Assembly: GCA_900542005.1 (NCBI GenBank)
Contig: UQLW01000008.1
Coordinates: 18,339-82,338, forward strand
DNA length: 64,000 nt
Direction of reading: 5' to 3'
From: an uncultured Eubacteriales bacterium
Lineage (GTDB): Bacteria; Bacillota; Clostridia; Christensenellales; UMGS416
A program made the position numbers and the translations under genes. The notes under the pieces are model-generated. The model saw nothing but the letters and a program-made list of their open reading frames with translations. It was not told where the DNA came from and made no database searches. Positions 17,207 to 26,041 of the stretch are shown here, piece after piece. The first letter of the stretch is position 1. Each line of letters opens with the position of its first letter.

Positions 17207-17698
17207 CTACAGCTGCATCCGCCGGTTGGCCCCGCGCTCCAGCGCCACAGAGCCGGTGCGCACCAGCTCGACGATGCCATAGTCCTCCAGCAGCTCCTCC
17301 AGCGCGTCTACCTTCTGGCTGGTGCCGGTGATCTGCAGGATCATGTATTCGGGGCTTAGATCCACCACGCTGGCACGGTAAACCCGGCAGATCTCCAGCA
17401 GCTGGCTGCGGGTAGCGGCCCTGCAGGATACCTTGATAAGCGCCAGCTCCCGGGACAGGGCCGTGTCAGTGATATCCCATACCTTGATAACGTCGATGAG
17501 CTTATTCAGCTGCTTGACCATCTGCTCCAATACGGCGGGGTCCCCCTCGACCACGATGGTCATGCGGGAAATATCGCTGCGCTGGGTGGCCGATACGGTA
17601 AGGGATTCAATATTATATCCGCGCCGGGCAAACAGGCCGGATACCCGGGTCAGCACGCCGGGCGAATTGACGACGACGACCGAAAGCGTGTGGCGCAT
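17207..17698 (-). CDS. ilvN: Acetolactate synthase small (regulatory) subunit
   Basis: Regulatory subunit for valine feedback of the first common step of branched-chain amino acid synthesis. 163 residues, normal for IlvN/IlvH. The start at 17698 follows AGGAGGTATAGC one base after the ilvB stop. An N-terminal ACT domain begins RHTLSVVVVNSPGVLTRVSG, continuing FARRGYNIESLTVS, a near-consensus effector site. The C-terminal ALS_ss_C domain shows SRELALIKV and a region ending EDYGIVELVRTGSVALERG. Translational coupling with ilvB ensures stoichiometry. Confidence 0.95.
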   Translation of the reverse strand: MRHTLSVVVVNSPGVLTRVSGLFARRGYNIESLTVSATQRSDISRMTIVVEGDPAVLEQMVKQLNKLIDVIKVWDITDTALSRELALIKVSCRAATRSQLLEICRVYRASVVDLSPEYMILQITGTSQKVDALEELLEDYGIVELVRTGSVALERGANRRMQL

Positions 17699-17699
17699 G

Positions 17700-19289
17700 C
17701 TATACCTCCTGAATGGATTGGGCGTCCAGCCCCTGGGGCACCATGAGGCGCAGCAGCGCGCAGCCCGGCTGGCGGACCAACCACGCAAGGGCATCCTCAT
17801 CCTCCATGGAGGCGGAACGGGAAGATAGCCCATAGGCCCGCGCCAGCGCGCAGAAATCCGGGTTCCCATCCAACGAGACCCCGAAATGGCGCCCGCCCTG
17901 ATGCTCGTCCTGCAGCTCGCGCACCAGCCCCAGCGAGCCGTTGTCCATCACAAGGAGCTTGACCTTCGCCCCGCTGGCGGCCAGGGTGGCCAGCTCGGGC
18001 AGATGCATCTGGAAGGAGCCGTCGCCGGTTATGACAAGGGCCGGGCAGCCCGTCCCCAGGGCCGCGCCAATGGCGGCGGGCAGGCCATAGCCCATGGTTC
18101 CCAGGCCGCCGCTTGTGATGAAGCTGCGGGGCTGCTCGACGGGCAGGTAACGCGCCGCCCAGAGCTGATGCTGCCCCACGTCTGTGGTAACGATGGTCTC
18201 CGGCGGCAGCAGCGCCGCAAGGCGGGCCATCAGACGGGCGGCGGGGTGGTCGCTGTGCTCGGGGCCGGGAAAGGGCCAAGGCGGCCGCGCCGGCGCGGGC
18301 TTATCCAGCAGCGCCCGGAGAATGGCCCCAATATCGCCCACCACAGGGATATCGGTCCGCAGGGTCTTGCCGATTTCAGCGGGATCCGCATCCATATGGA
18401 CCAGGACGGTACCGGGCCGGAGCGTATGCTCCACCCGGCCGCGGTCCCCCAGCCGGGCGCCCGCCACCAGCACGAGATCCGCCTGCGCCAGCGCCTGCAT
18501 AGCCCGCCGGGCGCCGTGCATGCCGGTGAGGCCCAGGCACAGCGGATGGCTGGCGGGAAACGCGCCCAGCCCCATCATGGTCAGGGCCACCGGCGCGCCC
18601 AGGCGCTCGGCCAGAGCCTGGAGCGGCTCCCAGGCCCCGGCGGATAGAACGCCGCCGCCGGCCAGGATCAGCGGCCGGCGGGATTGGGCCAGCGCGGCCC
18701 GTATGCGCTTAATCTGCAGGGGGTGCCCCTCGAAAACCGGGCGGTATCCGGGCAGCTCCGGCCCTTGGGCAAAATCCATATTGGCTTCGTCCGCCGCCAC
18801 GTCGGAAGGGATATCCACCACCACTGCGCCGGGGCGGCCCGTCGCCGCAATATGAAGGGCCTCCCGCATCATCCGCGGCAGGGCGGCGGCGCTGCGGGCC
18901 TGCATGACATGCTTGGCAAAGGGGGCGGCCGCCCCCGTCATATCCACCTCCTGGAACACGTCCCGGCCGATCAGGCGGCTGGGGACCTGCCCGGTAACCG
19001 CCACCAGGGGAACCGAATCCATGTTGGCAGTGGCGATTCCCGTCAGCAGGTTGGTGGCGCCGGGGCCGGAGGTGGCGATGCATACGCCCACCTTCCCCGT
19101 AGCCCTAGCATAGCCGGAGGCCGCATGGGCGGCGGCGGCCTCATGGCGCACCAGCGTATGGGCGATCCCGCCCGCCCGCAGCGCGTCGTAAAGGGAGAGC
19201 ACCGCGCCCCCGGGCAGGCCAAAGACGCGGTCCACGCCCTGATCGGCCAATACCTTTACAACCGCCTGCGCGCCGTTCATCCAGGCCAT
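17700..19289 (-). CDS. ilvB: Acetolactate synthase large (catalytic) subunit
   Basis: ThDP- and FAD-dependent enzyme joining two pyruvates (or pyruvate and 2-oxobutyrate). 529 residues, shorter than the usual 550-590. The start is fixed by AGGAGGTTGCC. The N-terminal domain has FGLPGG and catalytic Glu50 (LVRHEAAAAHAASGYARATG), SGPGATNLLTGIATA and VAVTGQV. The C-terminal ThDP-Mg site reads GDGSFQMHLPEL then MDNGSLGLVRELQ; the usual NN pair is DN. The upstream gene lepB ends nine bases before it, so expression probably depends on the mscS-lepB operon promoter; no T-box leader was seen. Confidence 0.93.
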   Translation of the reverse strand: MAWMNGAQAVVKVLADQGVDRVFGLPGGAVLSLYDALRAGGIAHTLVRHEAAAAHAASGYARATGKVGVCIATSGPGATNLLTGIATANMDSVPLVAVTGQVPSRLIGRDVFQEVDMTGAAAPFAKHVMQARSAAALPRMMREALHIAATGRPGAVVVDIPSDVAADEANMDFAQGPELPGYRPVFEGHPLQIKRIRAALAQSRRPLILAGGGVLSAGAWEPLQALAERLGAPVALTMMGLGAFPASHPLCLGLTGMHGARRAMQALAQADLVLVAGARLGDRGRVEHTLRPGTVLVHMDADPAEIGKTLRTDIPVVGDIGAILRALLDKPAPARPPWPFPGPEHSDHPAARLMARLAALLPPETIVTTDVGQHQLWAARYLPVEQPRSFITSGGLGTMGYGLPAAIGAALGTGCPALVITGDGSFQMHLPELATLAASGAKVKLLVMDNGSLGLVRELQDEHQGGRHFGVSLDGNPDFCALARAYGLSSRSASMEDEDALAWLVRQPGCALLRLMVPQGLDAQSIQEV

Positions 19290-19298
19290 GGCAACCTC

Positions 19299-19895
19299 CT
19301 ATGCGGTAAGATCATTGTATTCGGGCGTGGGCAGAAGGGATATCTCGCTGAGCGGCCAGACGATGGCGTGGACCTTGCCCTTAAGCATGGACAGGGGAAG
19401 CGCGCCGATCCTTGGATCGTGGGAATCGGAGGAATCGTTGCGGTTATCCCCCAGGACAAAGACATGGTCCGGCTGGACGGTGATCTCCTCCATCTCATAC
19501 TGGATCTCGCCCTTGATATAGGGTTCGTTGAGGCGGACGCCATTGATGTAGACGGCTCCATCGTGGATGGCGACGGTTTCCCCCTCCAGGGCTACGACGC
19601 GCTTGACAAAATTATCCCCCTCCCGGTTGGGATAGGCGGTGATGACGATTTCGCCCCGGACAGGCTTGCGAAGCAGGTAGGTGGCCGGTGTGCAGAACAT
19701 GCGCTGCCCGGTGTGCAGGGTGGGCTGCATGGAGGGGCCCTCCACCTGGATCAGCTGAAAGACAAGGAAATGCAGAAAAAGGCCGATAGCCAGCGCGATG
19801 GCCAGGGCCACGCACCATTCCAACAGCTCGCGCCTGGGGTTGGTCTCAGGGCGGCGGGCGTGGCGGCCGCCGGAGCGGGCGTTAGCGTTGCTCAT
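19299..19895 (-). CDS. lepB: Signal peptidase I
   Basis: Membrane-bound protease that removes signal peptides from exported proteins. 198 residues from the start at 19895, which has AAAGGAGGGACCG upstream; a longer in-frame start would run further into the neighbouring gene. One N-terminal TM (about 28-46) is followed by the catalytic Ser55 in EGPSMQPTL, catalytic Lys98 in DNFVKRVVALEGE, and the conserved box GDNRNDSSDSHD near 149-160. The serine-lysine dyad is complete. It overlaps the end of the DUF951 gene by 14 bases and precedes ilvB by nine. Confidence 0.95.
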   Translation of the reverse strand: MSNANARSGGRHARRPETNPRRELLEWCVALAIALAIGLFLHFLVFQLIQVEGPSMQPTLHTGQRMFCTPATYLLRKPVRGEIVITAYPNREGDNFVKRVVALEGETVAIHDGAVYINGVRLNEPYIKGEIQYEMEEITVQPDHVFVLGDNRNDSSDSHDPRIGALPLSMLKGKVHAIVWPLSEISLLPTPEYNDLTA

Positions 19896-20082
19896 CGGTC
19901 CCTCCTTTTTCCAGCACCTTGCGCAGGCGCTTGTCAAATACGCTGCGGTCCATCATCACGATGCGCCCGCAGCCGGCGCATTTGATCTTGATATCGGCAC
20001 CTACCCGGATAATCTCCCATTCGTCGCTGCCGCAGGGATGGGTTTTGCGCATCTTCACGCGATCGTGCAGGTCGTATTGCAT
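19882..20082 (-). CDS. DUF951 family small protein
   Basis: 66 residues, full length for DUF951. YDLHDRVKMRKTHPCGSDEW at the start, IIRVGADIKIKC, then CAGCGRIVMMDRSVFDKRLRKVL are family-typical. Two CxxC-like Cys positions (CAGC, with Cys17) suggest a zinc-ribbon-like fold. Function is unknown; the gene commonly accompanies mechanosensitive channel genes in Firmicutes, as here. It begins 17 bases after the mscS stop. Confidence 0.9.
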   Translation of the reverse strand: MQYDLHDRVKMRKTHPCGSDEWEIIRVGADIKIKCAGCGRIVMMDRSVFDKRLRKVLEKGGTDEQR

Positions 20083-20099
20083 AGCTTGTAATTACTCCT

Positions 20100-20996
20100 T
20101 TATGTTTCAGGCTCAGGCGGATTCTCCGATTCTGATTTGAGTATATGCGCGCCATCTGCGTCAAGCCGCTGCTCAAGCTGTGCGCGCAATTCGGCTTCGG
20201 CCTGGAGATGGGCTGATTTTTCAACTTTGCAAGTCACGCGTATGATTACGCCCGAATCGCTCAGCTTGGTGGCGCCCAAGACCGTGGGCGGCCCGTGTAC
20301 AATATCCGGATGCCTTTGGGCCCAACGGTTTGCCTCATCGGCGACGGCGGAGATGGCGAGCGGGATATGGGCCTGCTTGGGGAGGCAGACATCCGCTACC
20401 GCCAATGCGTCCTGTTTAGCAAGGCGGCTGTTCCGCGAATAATTGGTGACCATGGTGATGCTGCCGGCATGGATGGTATATAGCTCCCCCCGGAAGCCCC
20501 GAATCTGCACGGTGCGGATGGTCAGCCCCTCCACCGTGCCGGAGATGCCGTTGACCTCCACGAAATCGCCCAGGGTGATTTGATCCTCCATGGTCAAAAG
20601 CAGCCCGGCGATGAAATCCTTGACGATGCTTTGCGCGCCGAAAGCGACGAGCAGGCCGCCCACGCCGGCGGTAGCCACGACGCTTGTCAGCACGCCGGTG
20701 AGCCCCAGCAGGTTAAAGACGGCGACGATCGTGAAAAAAACAATGAGCACCCGAAGCAAAAGCAGCGAAAGATTGCGGATGGTGTTAAGCTTGCGTTCGC
20801 TGGTGGGAATCGCCCGGTTGGCATTCAGGCGGCGGATAATCCCGGTAATGCTCCTTTTCAGCAGCCGGTATAATACCCAGGAGATCAATAGCGCCAGCAG
20901 GATTTCCAGCAGCTTCCAAGCCGCGCCCGGAAGCCAATCAAGGAGCGCTTCGCCGGCCTTCGCCAGGGTTTGATTGATCTTTTCCAGGGCTCGCAC
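20100..20996 (-). CDS. mscS: Small-conductance mechanosensitive channel (MscS family)
   Basis: Tension-gated membrane channel that releases solutes on hypo-osmotic shock. 298 residues, GTG start at 20996 with AGAAGGGGGGC upstream. TM segments lie near 26-46, 74-98 and 100-128; the pore helix region is VVATAGVGGLLVAFGAQSIVKDFIAG, with the Gly/Ala pattern of MscS TM3. A beta domain follows (QITLGDFVEVNGISGTVEGLTIRTVQIRGFRGELYTI), then a C-terminal alpha/beta domain. It is the first gene of the minus-strand operon that ends with tcdA. Confidence 0.93.
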   Translation of the reverse strand: MRALEKINQTLAKAGEALLDWLPGAAWKLLEILLALLISWVLYRLLKRSITGIIRRLNANRAIPTSERKLNTIRNLSLLLLRVLIVFFTIVAVFNLLGLTGVLTSVVATAGVGGLLVAFGAQSIVKDFIAGLLLTMEDQITLGDFVEVNGISGTVEGLTIRTVQIRGFRGELYTIHAGSITMVTNYSRNSRLAKQDALAVADVCLPKQAHIPLAISAVADEANRWAQRHPDIVHGPPTVLGATKLSDSGVIIRVTCKVEKSAHLQAEAELRAQLEQRLDADGAHILKSESENPPEPET

Positions 20997-21027
20997 GCCC
21001 CCCTTCTTTTCATTAGAATTTCATTTT

Positions 21028-21036
21028 ATCATACCA
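21028..21036 (-). promoter_or_regulatory. Possible extended -10 element for the mscS operon
   Basis: On the minus strand TGG-TATGAT (TG extended -10), about 35 bases upstream of the GTG. No convincing -35 is seen at the right distance. Confidence 0.4.
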
Positions 21037-21068
21037 CAAGATTCCCGCTGCGTACAGTACGTTTGCAG

Positions 21069-21097
21069 TTGAATCGGGCGGGCAAGTTTGCTATAAT
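21069..21097 (+). promoter_or_regulatory. Promoter for the S component and coaX
   Basis: TTGAAT (21069-21074), 17 bases, TATAAT (21092-21097) with TG extended -10. Confidence 0.75.
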
Positions 21098-21189
21098 AAC
21101 CCTGCCGGCATCCAGTGTGAGCCGGACAGGTTTATCCCTATCTTTTTTCGACTGGTATCTCAGAGCGAGAACCGGAAGCGGAGGCAAAA

Positions 21190-21810
21190 ATGAATATTCG
21201 CACATCCACACGCAGATTGGTCCTTTTGTCGGTGTTTGCAGCCATTATCCTGGCCCTGGGCTTCCCAGGGTCGCCGCTGCATATCATCGGCTTCCCCACC
21301 TTCGGCCCCATCAGCGCCACCACCCTGCACATCCCGGTTATCCTGGGCGCGGTGCTGGAGGGCCCGCTCTTTGGCGGCATTCTCGGCTTGGTTATGGGCG
21401 TTACCAGCCTGCTTTCGGCCCTCTTATCGCCGGATCTGTCCTCGCCCTTCTTCCTGCGGCCGGAGATTTCCATCCTGCCCCGTATCCTGATCGGGCTGGT
21501 GGCGGCAGGCGTGTTCCGCCTCCTGGCCCGGCGGGTGAACCGCTCCTGGGCGGCGGGCCTTGCGGCGGCGGCCGGTACGCTGACCAATACCATCCTGGTG
21601 GTGGGGCTGATGACCTGGCGCGGCGCCGTGGGCGCTGTCGACAGCCAGGTATGGACGGCGATCAAATCCGCAATGGGTGTGGTGATTTCGGCCAACGGCA
21701 TCTGTGAGCTCGTCATCGCCATTGTCGTGACGGTGGCCCTGGAGCGGGCCCTGCGGCCGCTGGTGGCCCGGGGGCATAAGCGCGCCCCCTCCGGCGGCCA
21801 AGCATCCTAA
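21190..21810 (+). CDS. ECF transporter S component, probably pantothenate (PanT-like)
   Basis: Membrane substrate-binding subunit, 206 residues, five to six hydrophobic segments (about 8-28, 38-75, 95-110, 122-142, 160-185). The pattern GFPTFGPISATTLHIPVILGAVLEGPLFGGILGLVMGVTSLL is typical of ECF S components, where T-x-x-H-I-P lines the ligand site and G-x-x-x-G-x-x-x-G contacts EcfT. The next gene, 47 bases on, is pantothenate kinase coaX, so pantothenate is the likely ligand. No EcfA or EcfT genes are in the window, as expected for a group II S component using a shared energising module. Confidence 0.8.
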   Translation: MNIRTSTRRLVLLSVFAAIILALGFPGSPLHIIGFPTFGPISATTLHIPVILGAVLEGPLFGGILGLVMGVTSLLSALLSPDLSSPFFLRPEISILPRILIGLVAAGVFRLLARRVNRSWAAGLAAAAGTLTNTILVVGLMTWRGAVGAVDSQVWTAIKSAMGVVISANGICELVIAIVVTVALERALRPLVARGHKRAPSGGQAS

Positions 21811-21857
21811 AGAAAGCCAACGGGGCCGCGCCCCGCAGAAAGAGGACAACGGACATT

Positions 21858-22634
21858 ATGATTCTGACCCTAGACACCGGCAATTCCAACATCAAAATCG
21901 GCATTTACGATGGGGACGCCCGGATTCAGTACGCGCGCCTGGCCACCGACATGCGCAAAACCAGCGACGAATACGGCCTGCAGATCGAAGGGATCTTCCA
22001 GTATGCCGGCCTATCACGCAGGCAGGTGGACGGCGTCATCATCTCCTCGGTGGTGCCGTCTTTGAACTATACGCTGCAGTCCATGTGCCATACCTTCTTC
22101 TCCTGCGAACCCCTTTTCGTGGGGCCGGGTATCAAGACGGGCATGGCCATCCGGTATGACAATCCCCGCGAGGTGGGTTCCGACCGGATTACGACGGCGG
22201 TGGGCGCGCTGGAAAAGTACGGCGGCCCCTGCATCGTCATTGACTTTGGTACGGCAACCACCTTCGGCGCGGTATCGGCCAAGGGCGAGTTTTTGGGCGG
22301 CGCCATTATGCCGGGCCTGAAAATATCGCTGGAATCCCTGGTCAGCCAGACCTCCAAGCTGCCGACCATCGAGCTGAAGAAGCCGCCGAAGGTGATCGGC
22401 CGCAATACCGTGGAGAACATGCAGTCGGGCCTTATTAACGGGTATATCGGCGCGGTGGAGCGGCTGGTGCGCAAGATGAGCCAGGAGATGGGCGAGGAGC
22501 ACGTCCAGGTGGTGGCGACGGGCGGTATGGCCCGCATGATGGCCGAGGGCTCGCCCAGCGTGATTGACCATATCGATCCGTATCTGGCCATGGACGGACT
22601 GAAGATCATTTATCATCGCAACCTGAGCGAATAA
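21858..22634 (+). CDS. coaX: Type III pantothenate kinase
   Basis: Phosphorylates pantothenate, first step of coenzyme A synthesis, in the cytoplasm; the type III enzyme is not feedback-inhibited by CoA. 258 residues. Phosphate-1 motif LTLDTGNSNIKIG (3-15), GSDRITTAVGAL (107-118), phosphate-2 DFGTATTFGAV (129-139), and GGAIMPGLKISLESL are all present. The ribosome binding site (AGAGGAC) is weak. A GC-rich hairpin (CGGGGC / GCCCCG, 21821-21835) without a T tract lies between it and the S component gene. Confidence 0.95.
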   Translation: MILTLDTGNSNIKIGIYDGDARIQYARLATDMRKTSDEYGLQIEGIFQYAGLSRRQVDGVIISSVVPSLNYTLQSMCHTFFSCEPLFVGPGIKTGMAIRYDNPREVGSDRITTAVGALEKYGGPCIVIDFGTATTFGAVSAKGEFLGGAIMPGLKISLESLVSQTSKLPTIELKKPPKVIGRNTVENMQSGLINGYIGAVERLVRKMSQEMGEEHVQVVATGGMARMMAEGSPSVIDHIDPYLAMDGLKIIYHRNLSE

Positions 22635-22647
22635 GGAGGCTTCGGAT

Positions 22648-22995
22648 ATGAAGGTATGCGCAAGTCAAAGGGTCCATGAGCTGCGCGAGCATATGCGCGG
22701 CGGCGACGGAGCTGCGGTGTTGGACACGGTGCCCGCGGCGCTGCTGCCGGCCCACACCCGGCTGGCCGGGGTGATTACGCTGAAGAAGGGCTGCTCCATC
22801 GGCAGCCATGCCCATGAGGGCGAGACGGAAATCTTCGTTTTCCATGCCGGGACAGGCCGGGTGGAGGACAACGGCGAGGACAAGCCCGTAGGGCCCGGCG
22901 ACGTGGTGCTCACCGGCGGCGGCGCAACCCACGCGGTAGCCAATACCGGCGACGAGGATCTGGTCTTTACGGCGGTCATCGTGACGGAGGCATAA
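22648..22995 (+). CDS. Small cupin-domain protein
   Basis: 115 residues, one conserved beta-barrel. Cupin motif 1 is HAHEGETEIFVFHAGTGRVEDNG (His, His, Glu metal ligands) and motif 2 is GDVVLTGGGATHAVANTG with the fourth ligand His. AAGGAGG precedes the ATG, 13 bases after coaX, so it is co-transcribed. The ligand set suggests metal and small-molecule binding, but nothing identifies a substrate. Confidence 0.85.
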   Translation: MKVCASQRVHELREHMRGGDGAAVLDTVPAALLPAHTRLAGVITLKKGCSIGSHAHEGETEIFVFHAGTGRVEDNGEDKPVGPGDVVLTGGGATHAVANTGDEDLVFTAVIVTEA

Positions 22996-23012
22996 GCGAC
23001 GGCAGAAATTTT

Positions 23013-23044
23013 ATGCCGCCGGCCCGGGTATGGGCCGGCGGCAT
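23013..23044 (+). terminator. Perfect GC-rich hairpin after the cupin gene
   Basis: Thirteen-pair perfect stem ATGCCGCCGGCCC / GGGCCGGCGGCAT with a six-base loop. The following ACGGTTTATC is a poor T tract, so it may terminate inefficiently and let htpG be partly co-transcribed. Confidence 0.55.
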
Positions 23045-23078
23045 ACGGTTTATCATGCATTCTTTGGAGGGATGATTT

Positions 23079-25064
23079 ATGGCACAAGAAGTTGGACAGA
23101 TGTCCATCCATTCCGAAAACATTTTTCCCATCTTAAAGCGCTGGCTCTATACGGATCGGGAGATCTTCATCCGCGAGCTGGTTTCCAACGGCGTGGACGC
23201 CATCACCAAGCATAAGCGGCTGGTCAGCCTGGGCGAGGCACAGGACGACGGCGAGGATTATGAGGTCGTCGTGACCGTGGACGCGCAAAAGGGCGCCCTG
23301 TCCTTTACCGACAACGGCATCGGCATGACGGCCGACGAGGTGCGCCGCTATCTGAATACCGTAGCCTTCTCCTCGGCGGCGGATTTCCTGGAAAAGTACA
23401 AGAGCGACGAGCGCGGCCAGATCATCGGCCACTTCGGACTCGGCTTCTATTCGGCCTTTATGGCGGCCAAGAAGGTGGAGGTGGAAACCCAGTCCTATCA
23501 GGATGCGCCGGCGGTACGCTGGCAGTGCGAGGGCGACACCCAATACACGATGGAGGAGCTGCCCCAGCAGGCCCGGGGCACGACCGTAACCCTGTATCTG
23601 GACGAGGATTCCGAGGAATTCCTCAATGCCCCGCGGGTGAAGGAAACGCTGATTAAGTACTGCGGCTTCCTGCCCTATCCCATCTATGTCTATGAGATCG
23701 ACGAGGACGGCAAGCTCAAGGGGCAGCAGGAGAGCTGCGAATGCGGCCATGAGCATACAGAGGATGGGGAGCATACCTGCGAGTGCGGCCATGAGCATGC
23801 GGAAGGCGGGGAGCATACCTGCGAGTGCGGCCACGAGCATGCCCATTCCGGCCATGAGCTGAAGGTGCCGGAGCCGGTGAACGACACGCAGCCGCTGTGG
23901 ACCCGACCGGCCTCGGAGATCACCGAGGAGGAATACAAGGCCTTCTATCACAAGCTCTTTACCGATTTTGAAGAGCCGCTTTTCTGTGTGCATTTGAACG
24001 CCGATTTCCCCATCCGGATCCGCGGCGTGCTGTATTTTCCCAAGATCTCCCACCAGATGCAGACGCTGGAGGGCAAGATCAAGCTCTATAACAACCAGGT
24101 TTTCGTAGCCGACAACGTGCAGGAGGTCATCCCCGATTATCTGATGATGCTGCGCGGGGCGGTAGACTGCCCCGACCTTCCGCTGAACGTTTCGCGCTCC
24201 GCCCTGCAGCAGGACCGCGAGGTGCAGAAGATTCCCGCCTATATCGCCCGCAAGGTGGCCGATAAGCTGGTGGGGATGTTCAACAGCCAGCGGGAAGAAT
24301 ATGAAAAGTACTGGAACGACATCCGCGTGTTCGTGGAGTACGCCTGCCTGAAGGACGAGAAGTTCTATGACCGGGTGAAGGATACCCTGCTGTATCCGCT
24401 GGCTGGCGGCGGCTTTACCACGCTGGAGGAATACCTGGAAAAGGGCAAGACGCTCTATGAGAACAAGGTCTATTATGCCAACCACGAGGAGGCGCAGGCT
24501 TCGGCGCTGACGCTGTTCAAGGATAAGGGGATCCAGGCGCTGGTGATGGATTCGCCGCTGGACGCTCCCTTTATCTCGATGATCGAGTCCAAGCACGAGG
24601 GCGTGCGCTTTGCCCGGGTGGATGCGGAGCTGCCCGATGTGCTCAAGGGCGAGGGCACGGTGGACCTCTCGGACCAGACGGCGCTGGAGGCCGGCCTGCG
24701 CCGGGCGGCAGGGCAGGATGAGCTGAAGGTGCGCCTGGAGTATCTGGCCGACGCCGATACCGCCGCGGTGATCCAGCTGAACGAGCAGTCCCGCCGCTGG
24801 CAGGAGATGATGCAGATGAACGCCATGGGCGACGCCGATATGTTCAAGGGCATGATGAAATCCCAGCAGGAGGTTGTGTTCAATGCGGCGAGCCCCGTGG
24901 TGCAGGCCTTGGCCAAGGCTGAACGCGACGGCAAGGGGAATGATGAGATGCTGCTGCAGGTCTATGACCTGGCCCGGCTGGCCGGCGGGTTTATGGATCC
25001 GTCGGAGCTGGCCCAGTTCATCCGGCGCAGCCAGCGCCTGATGCAGGCCGGATTGGAGCAATAG
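23079..25064 (+). CDS. htpG: Hsp90-family chaperone HtpG with a Cys/His-rich repeat insertion
   Basis: Cytoplasmic ATP-dependent chaperone, 661 residues. The GHKL ATPase domain shows RELVSNGVDAITK (Glu33, Asn37), DNGIGMT and GHFGLGFYSAFMAA; the middle domain has LNADFPIRIRGVLYFPK and LNVSRSALQQDREV; a C-terminal dimerisation domain follows. Between the ATPase and middle domains, where Hsp90s have a charged linker, lie three near-identical 14-residue repeats (220-259) of the form CECGHEH..-GEHT, giving six Cys and about twelve His. This is a likely metal-binding insert. GGAGGGATGATTT precedes the ATG. The canonical chaperone residues are intact. Confidence 0.95.
   Translation: MAQEVGQMSIHSENIFPILKRWLYTDREIFIRELVSNGVDAITKHKRLVSLGEAQDDGEDYEVVVTVDAQKGALSFTDNGIGMTADEVRRYLNTVAFSSAADFLEKYKSDERGQIIGHFGLGFYSAFMAAKKVEVETQSYQDAPAVRWQCEGDTQYTMEELPQQARGTTVTLYLDEDSEEFLNAPRVKETLIKYCGFLPYPIYVYEIDEDGKLKGQQESCECGHEHTEDGEHTCECGHEHAEGGEHTCECGHEHAHSGHELKVPEPVNDTQPLWTRPASEITEEEYKAFYHKLFTDFEEPLFCVHLNADFPIRIRGVLYFPKISHQMQTLEGKIKLYNNQVFVADNVQEVIPDYLMMLRGAVDCPDLPLNVSRSALQQDREVQKIPAYIARKVADKLVGMFNSQREEYEKYWNDIRVFVEYACLKDEKFYDRVKDTLLYPLAGGGFTTLEEYLEKGKTLYENKVYYANHEEAQASALTLFKDKGIQALVMDSPLDAPFISMIESKHEGVRFARVDAELPDVLKGEGTVDLSDQTALEAGLRRAAGQDELKVRLEYLADADTAAVIQLNEQSRRWQEMMQMNAMGDADMFKGMMKSQQEVVFNAASPVVQALAKAERDGKGNDEMLLQVYDLARLAGGFMDPSELAQFIRRSQRLMQAGLEQ
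23736..23855 (+). repeat. Three tandem 42-bp repeats inside htpG
   Basis: Each unit encodes CECGHEH(T/A)E(D/G)GEHT or a close variant; the second and third begin TGCGAGTGCGGCCA and the first TGCGAATGCGGCCA. The third is cut short at AHSGH. In-frame length (42 bp) allows copy-number change without breaking the gene. Confidence 0.9.
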
Positions 25065-25065
25065 C

Positions 25066-25947
25066 ATGGAGCGGGACAGGATCCGTTTAAGCAGCGGCGC
25101 GCTGAGCGTATCGCTGTGCCGGCCGGGCGCGGTATATGGCGGCGCGCGCTTTGACCATGCGGGCGTGATGGATGAAATATGCTGGCGGGGCCACAGCTTT
25201 TGTTCGGTGGAGCTGCCGGCCGGGGTTGAGGGTGAGACCACCGACGGCGTAGGCATGATCAGCGAGATGCGCGGCAGCGAAGCGGAGACCTTCCATGAGG
25301 GCGAGCTGGGCTCGCGCTTTGCCAAGTTTGGCGTGGGCTCCCTGGTCAATGACCGGCCGGGCGGCTATCACTTCATGCACCCCTATCCCATCGCGGAGCC
25401 CTGCTTCCATCGGGTGGAGGCGGCAGAGAGCCGGGCGGTGATCCTTACCCAGCAGCCCCTTTGCCAGGGGTACGCCATGACCATGGTGAAGGATATCCGG
25501 CTTGAGGGCGATACCCTAAAGATGACGACAACCCTGATCAATACCGGTGAAAAGGATATCCTGACCTATGAGTATAATCATAACTTCATGCTGATCGACG
25601 GGCTTGAGCTGGGGGAGGGCGGCTATGAGCTGACGCTGCCGCCCATGCTCTCGCTGGATCAGGTGGAGGGCGATTACCTGACGGTGGAAGGCCGCACCCT
25701 GCGCTTCACCGCGTCCCCGGAGGTTTTCTTCTTCGGGCTGGGCGCGGCCGGCGCGCCGCAGGAGCGCTGGCGGCTGCTTTCGCGCCGGGCGGGCGTGGGC
25801 CTGCGGGAAACCGGAGGCGGCCCCATTGAGCGGATGTCCCTTTGGGGGAAGGCCCATGTGGTATCTGCGGAGGCCTTCCTGAAGATCCAGGCGCCGGTGG
25901 GCGGCTGCGTCCAATGGCAGCGTAACTGGGAATTTTTCGCCCTGTAG
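25066..25947 (+). CDS. Uncharacterised galactose-mutarotase-like protein
   Basis: 293 residues, start one base after the htpG stop; no signal peptide. The chain is mostly alternating beta pattern. A central block reads VKDIRLEGDTLKMTTTLINTG followed by ILTYEYNHNFMLIDG, which recalls the aldose-epimerase/mutarotase superfamily where a strand with N-T-G is followed by an active-site His. An earlier HFMHPYPIAEPCFHRVE resembles the sugar-facing loop. I cannot name a substrate or confirm catalytic residues. The position behind htpG looks like chance co-transcription rather than a functional link. Confidence 0.6.
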   Translation: MERDRIRLSSGALSVSLCRPGAVYGGARFDHAGVMDEICWRGHSFCSVELPAGVEGETTDGVGMISEMRGSEAETFHEGELGSRFAKFGVGSLVNDRPGGYHFMHPYPIAEPCFHRVEAAESRAVILTQQPLCQGYAMTMVKDIRLEGDTLKMTTTLINTGEKDILTYEYNHNFMLIDGLELGEGGYELTLPPMLSLDQVEGDYLTVEGRTLRFTASPEVFFFGLGAAGAPQERWRLLSRRAGVGLRETGGGPIERMSLWGKAHVVSAEAFLKIQAPVGGCVQWQRNWEFFAL

Positions 25948-25963
25948 CGCCGGCCGCGCGGCC

Positions 25964-25991
25964 TTGACAGCCGGAGATGATCGTGTATCAT
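25964..25991 (+). promoter_or_regulatory. Promoter of the 205-residue unknown gene
   Basis: Consensus TTGACA (25964-25969), 16 bases, TATCAT (25986-25991), about 50 bases before the ATG. Confidence 0.75.
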
Positions 25992-26041
25992 AGACATAAA
26001 GTGACAAGCGCCGCGGCGCAAGCAGAAATGGAGGAAAGCCC

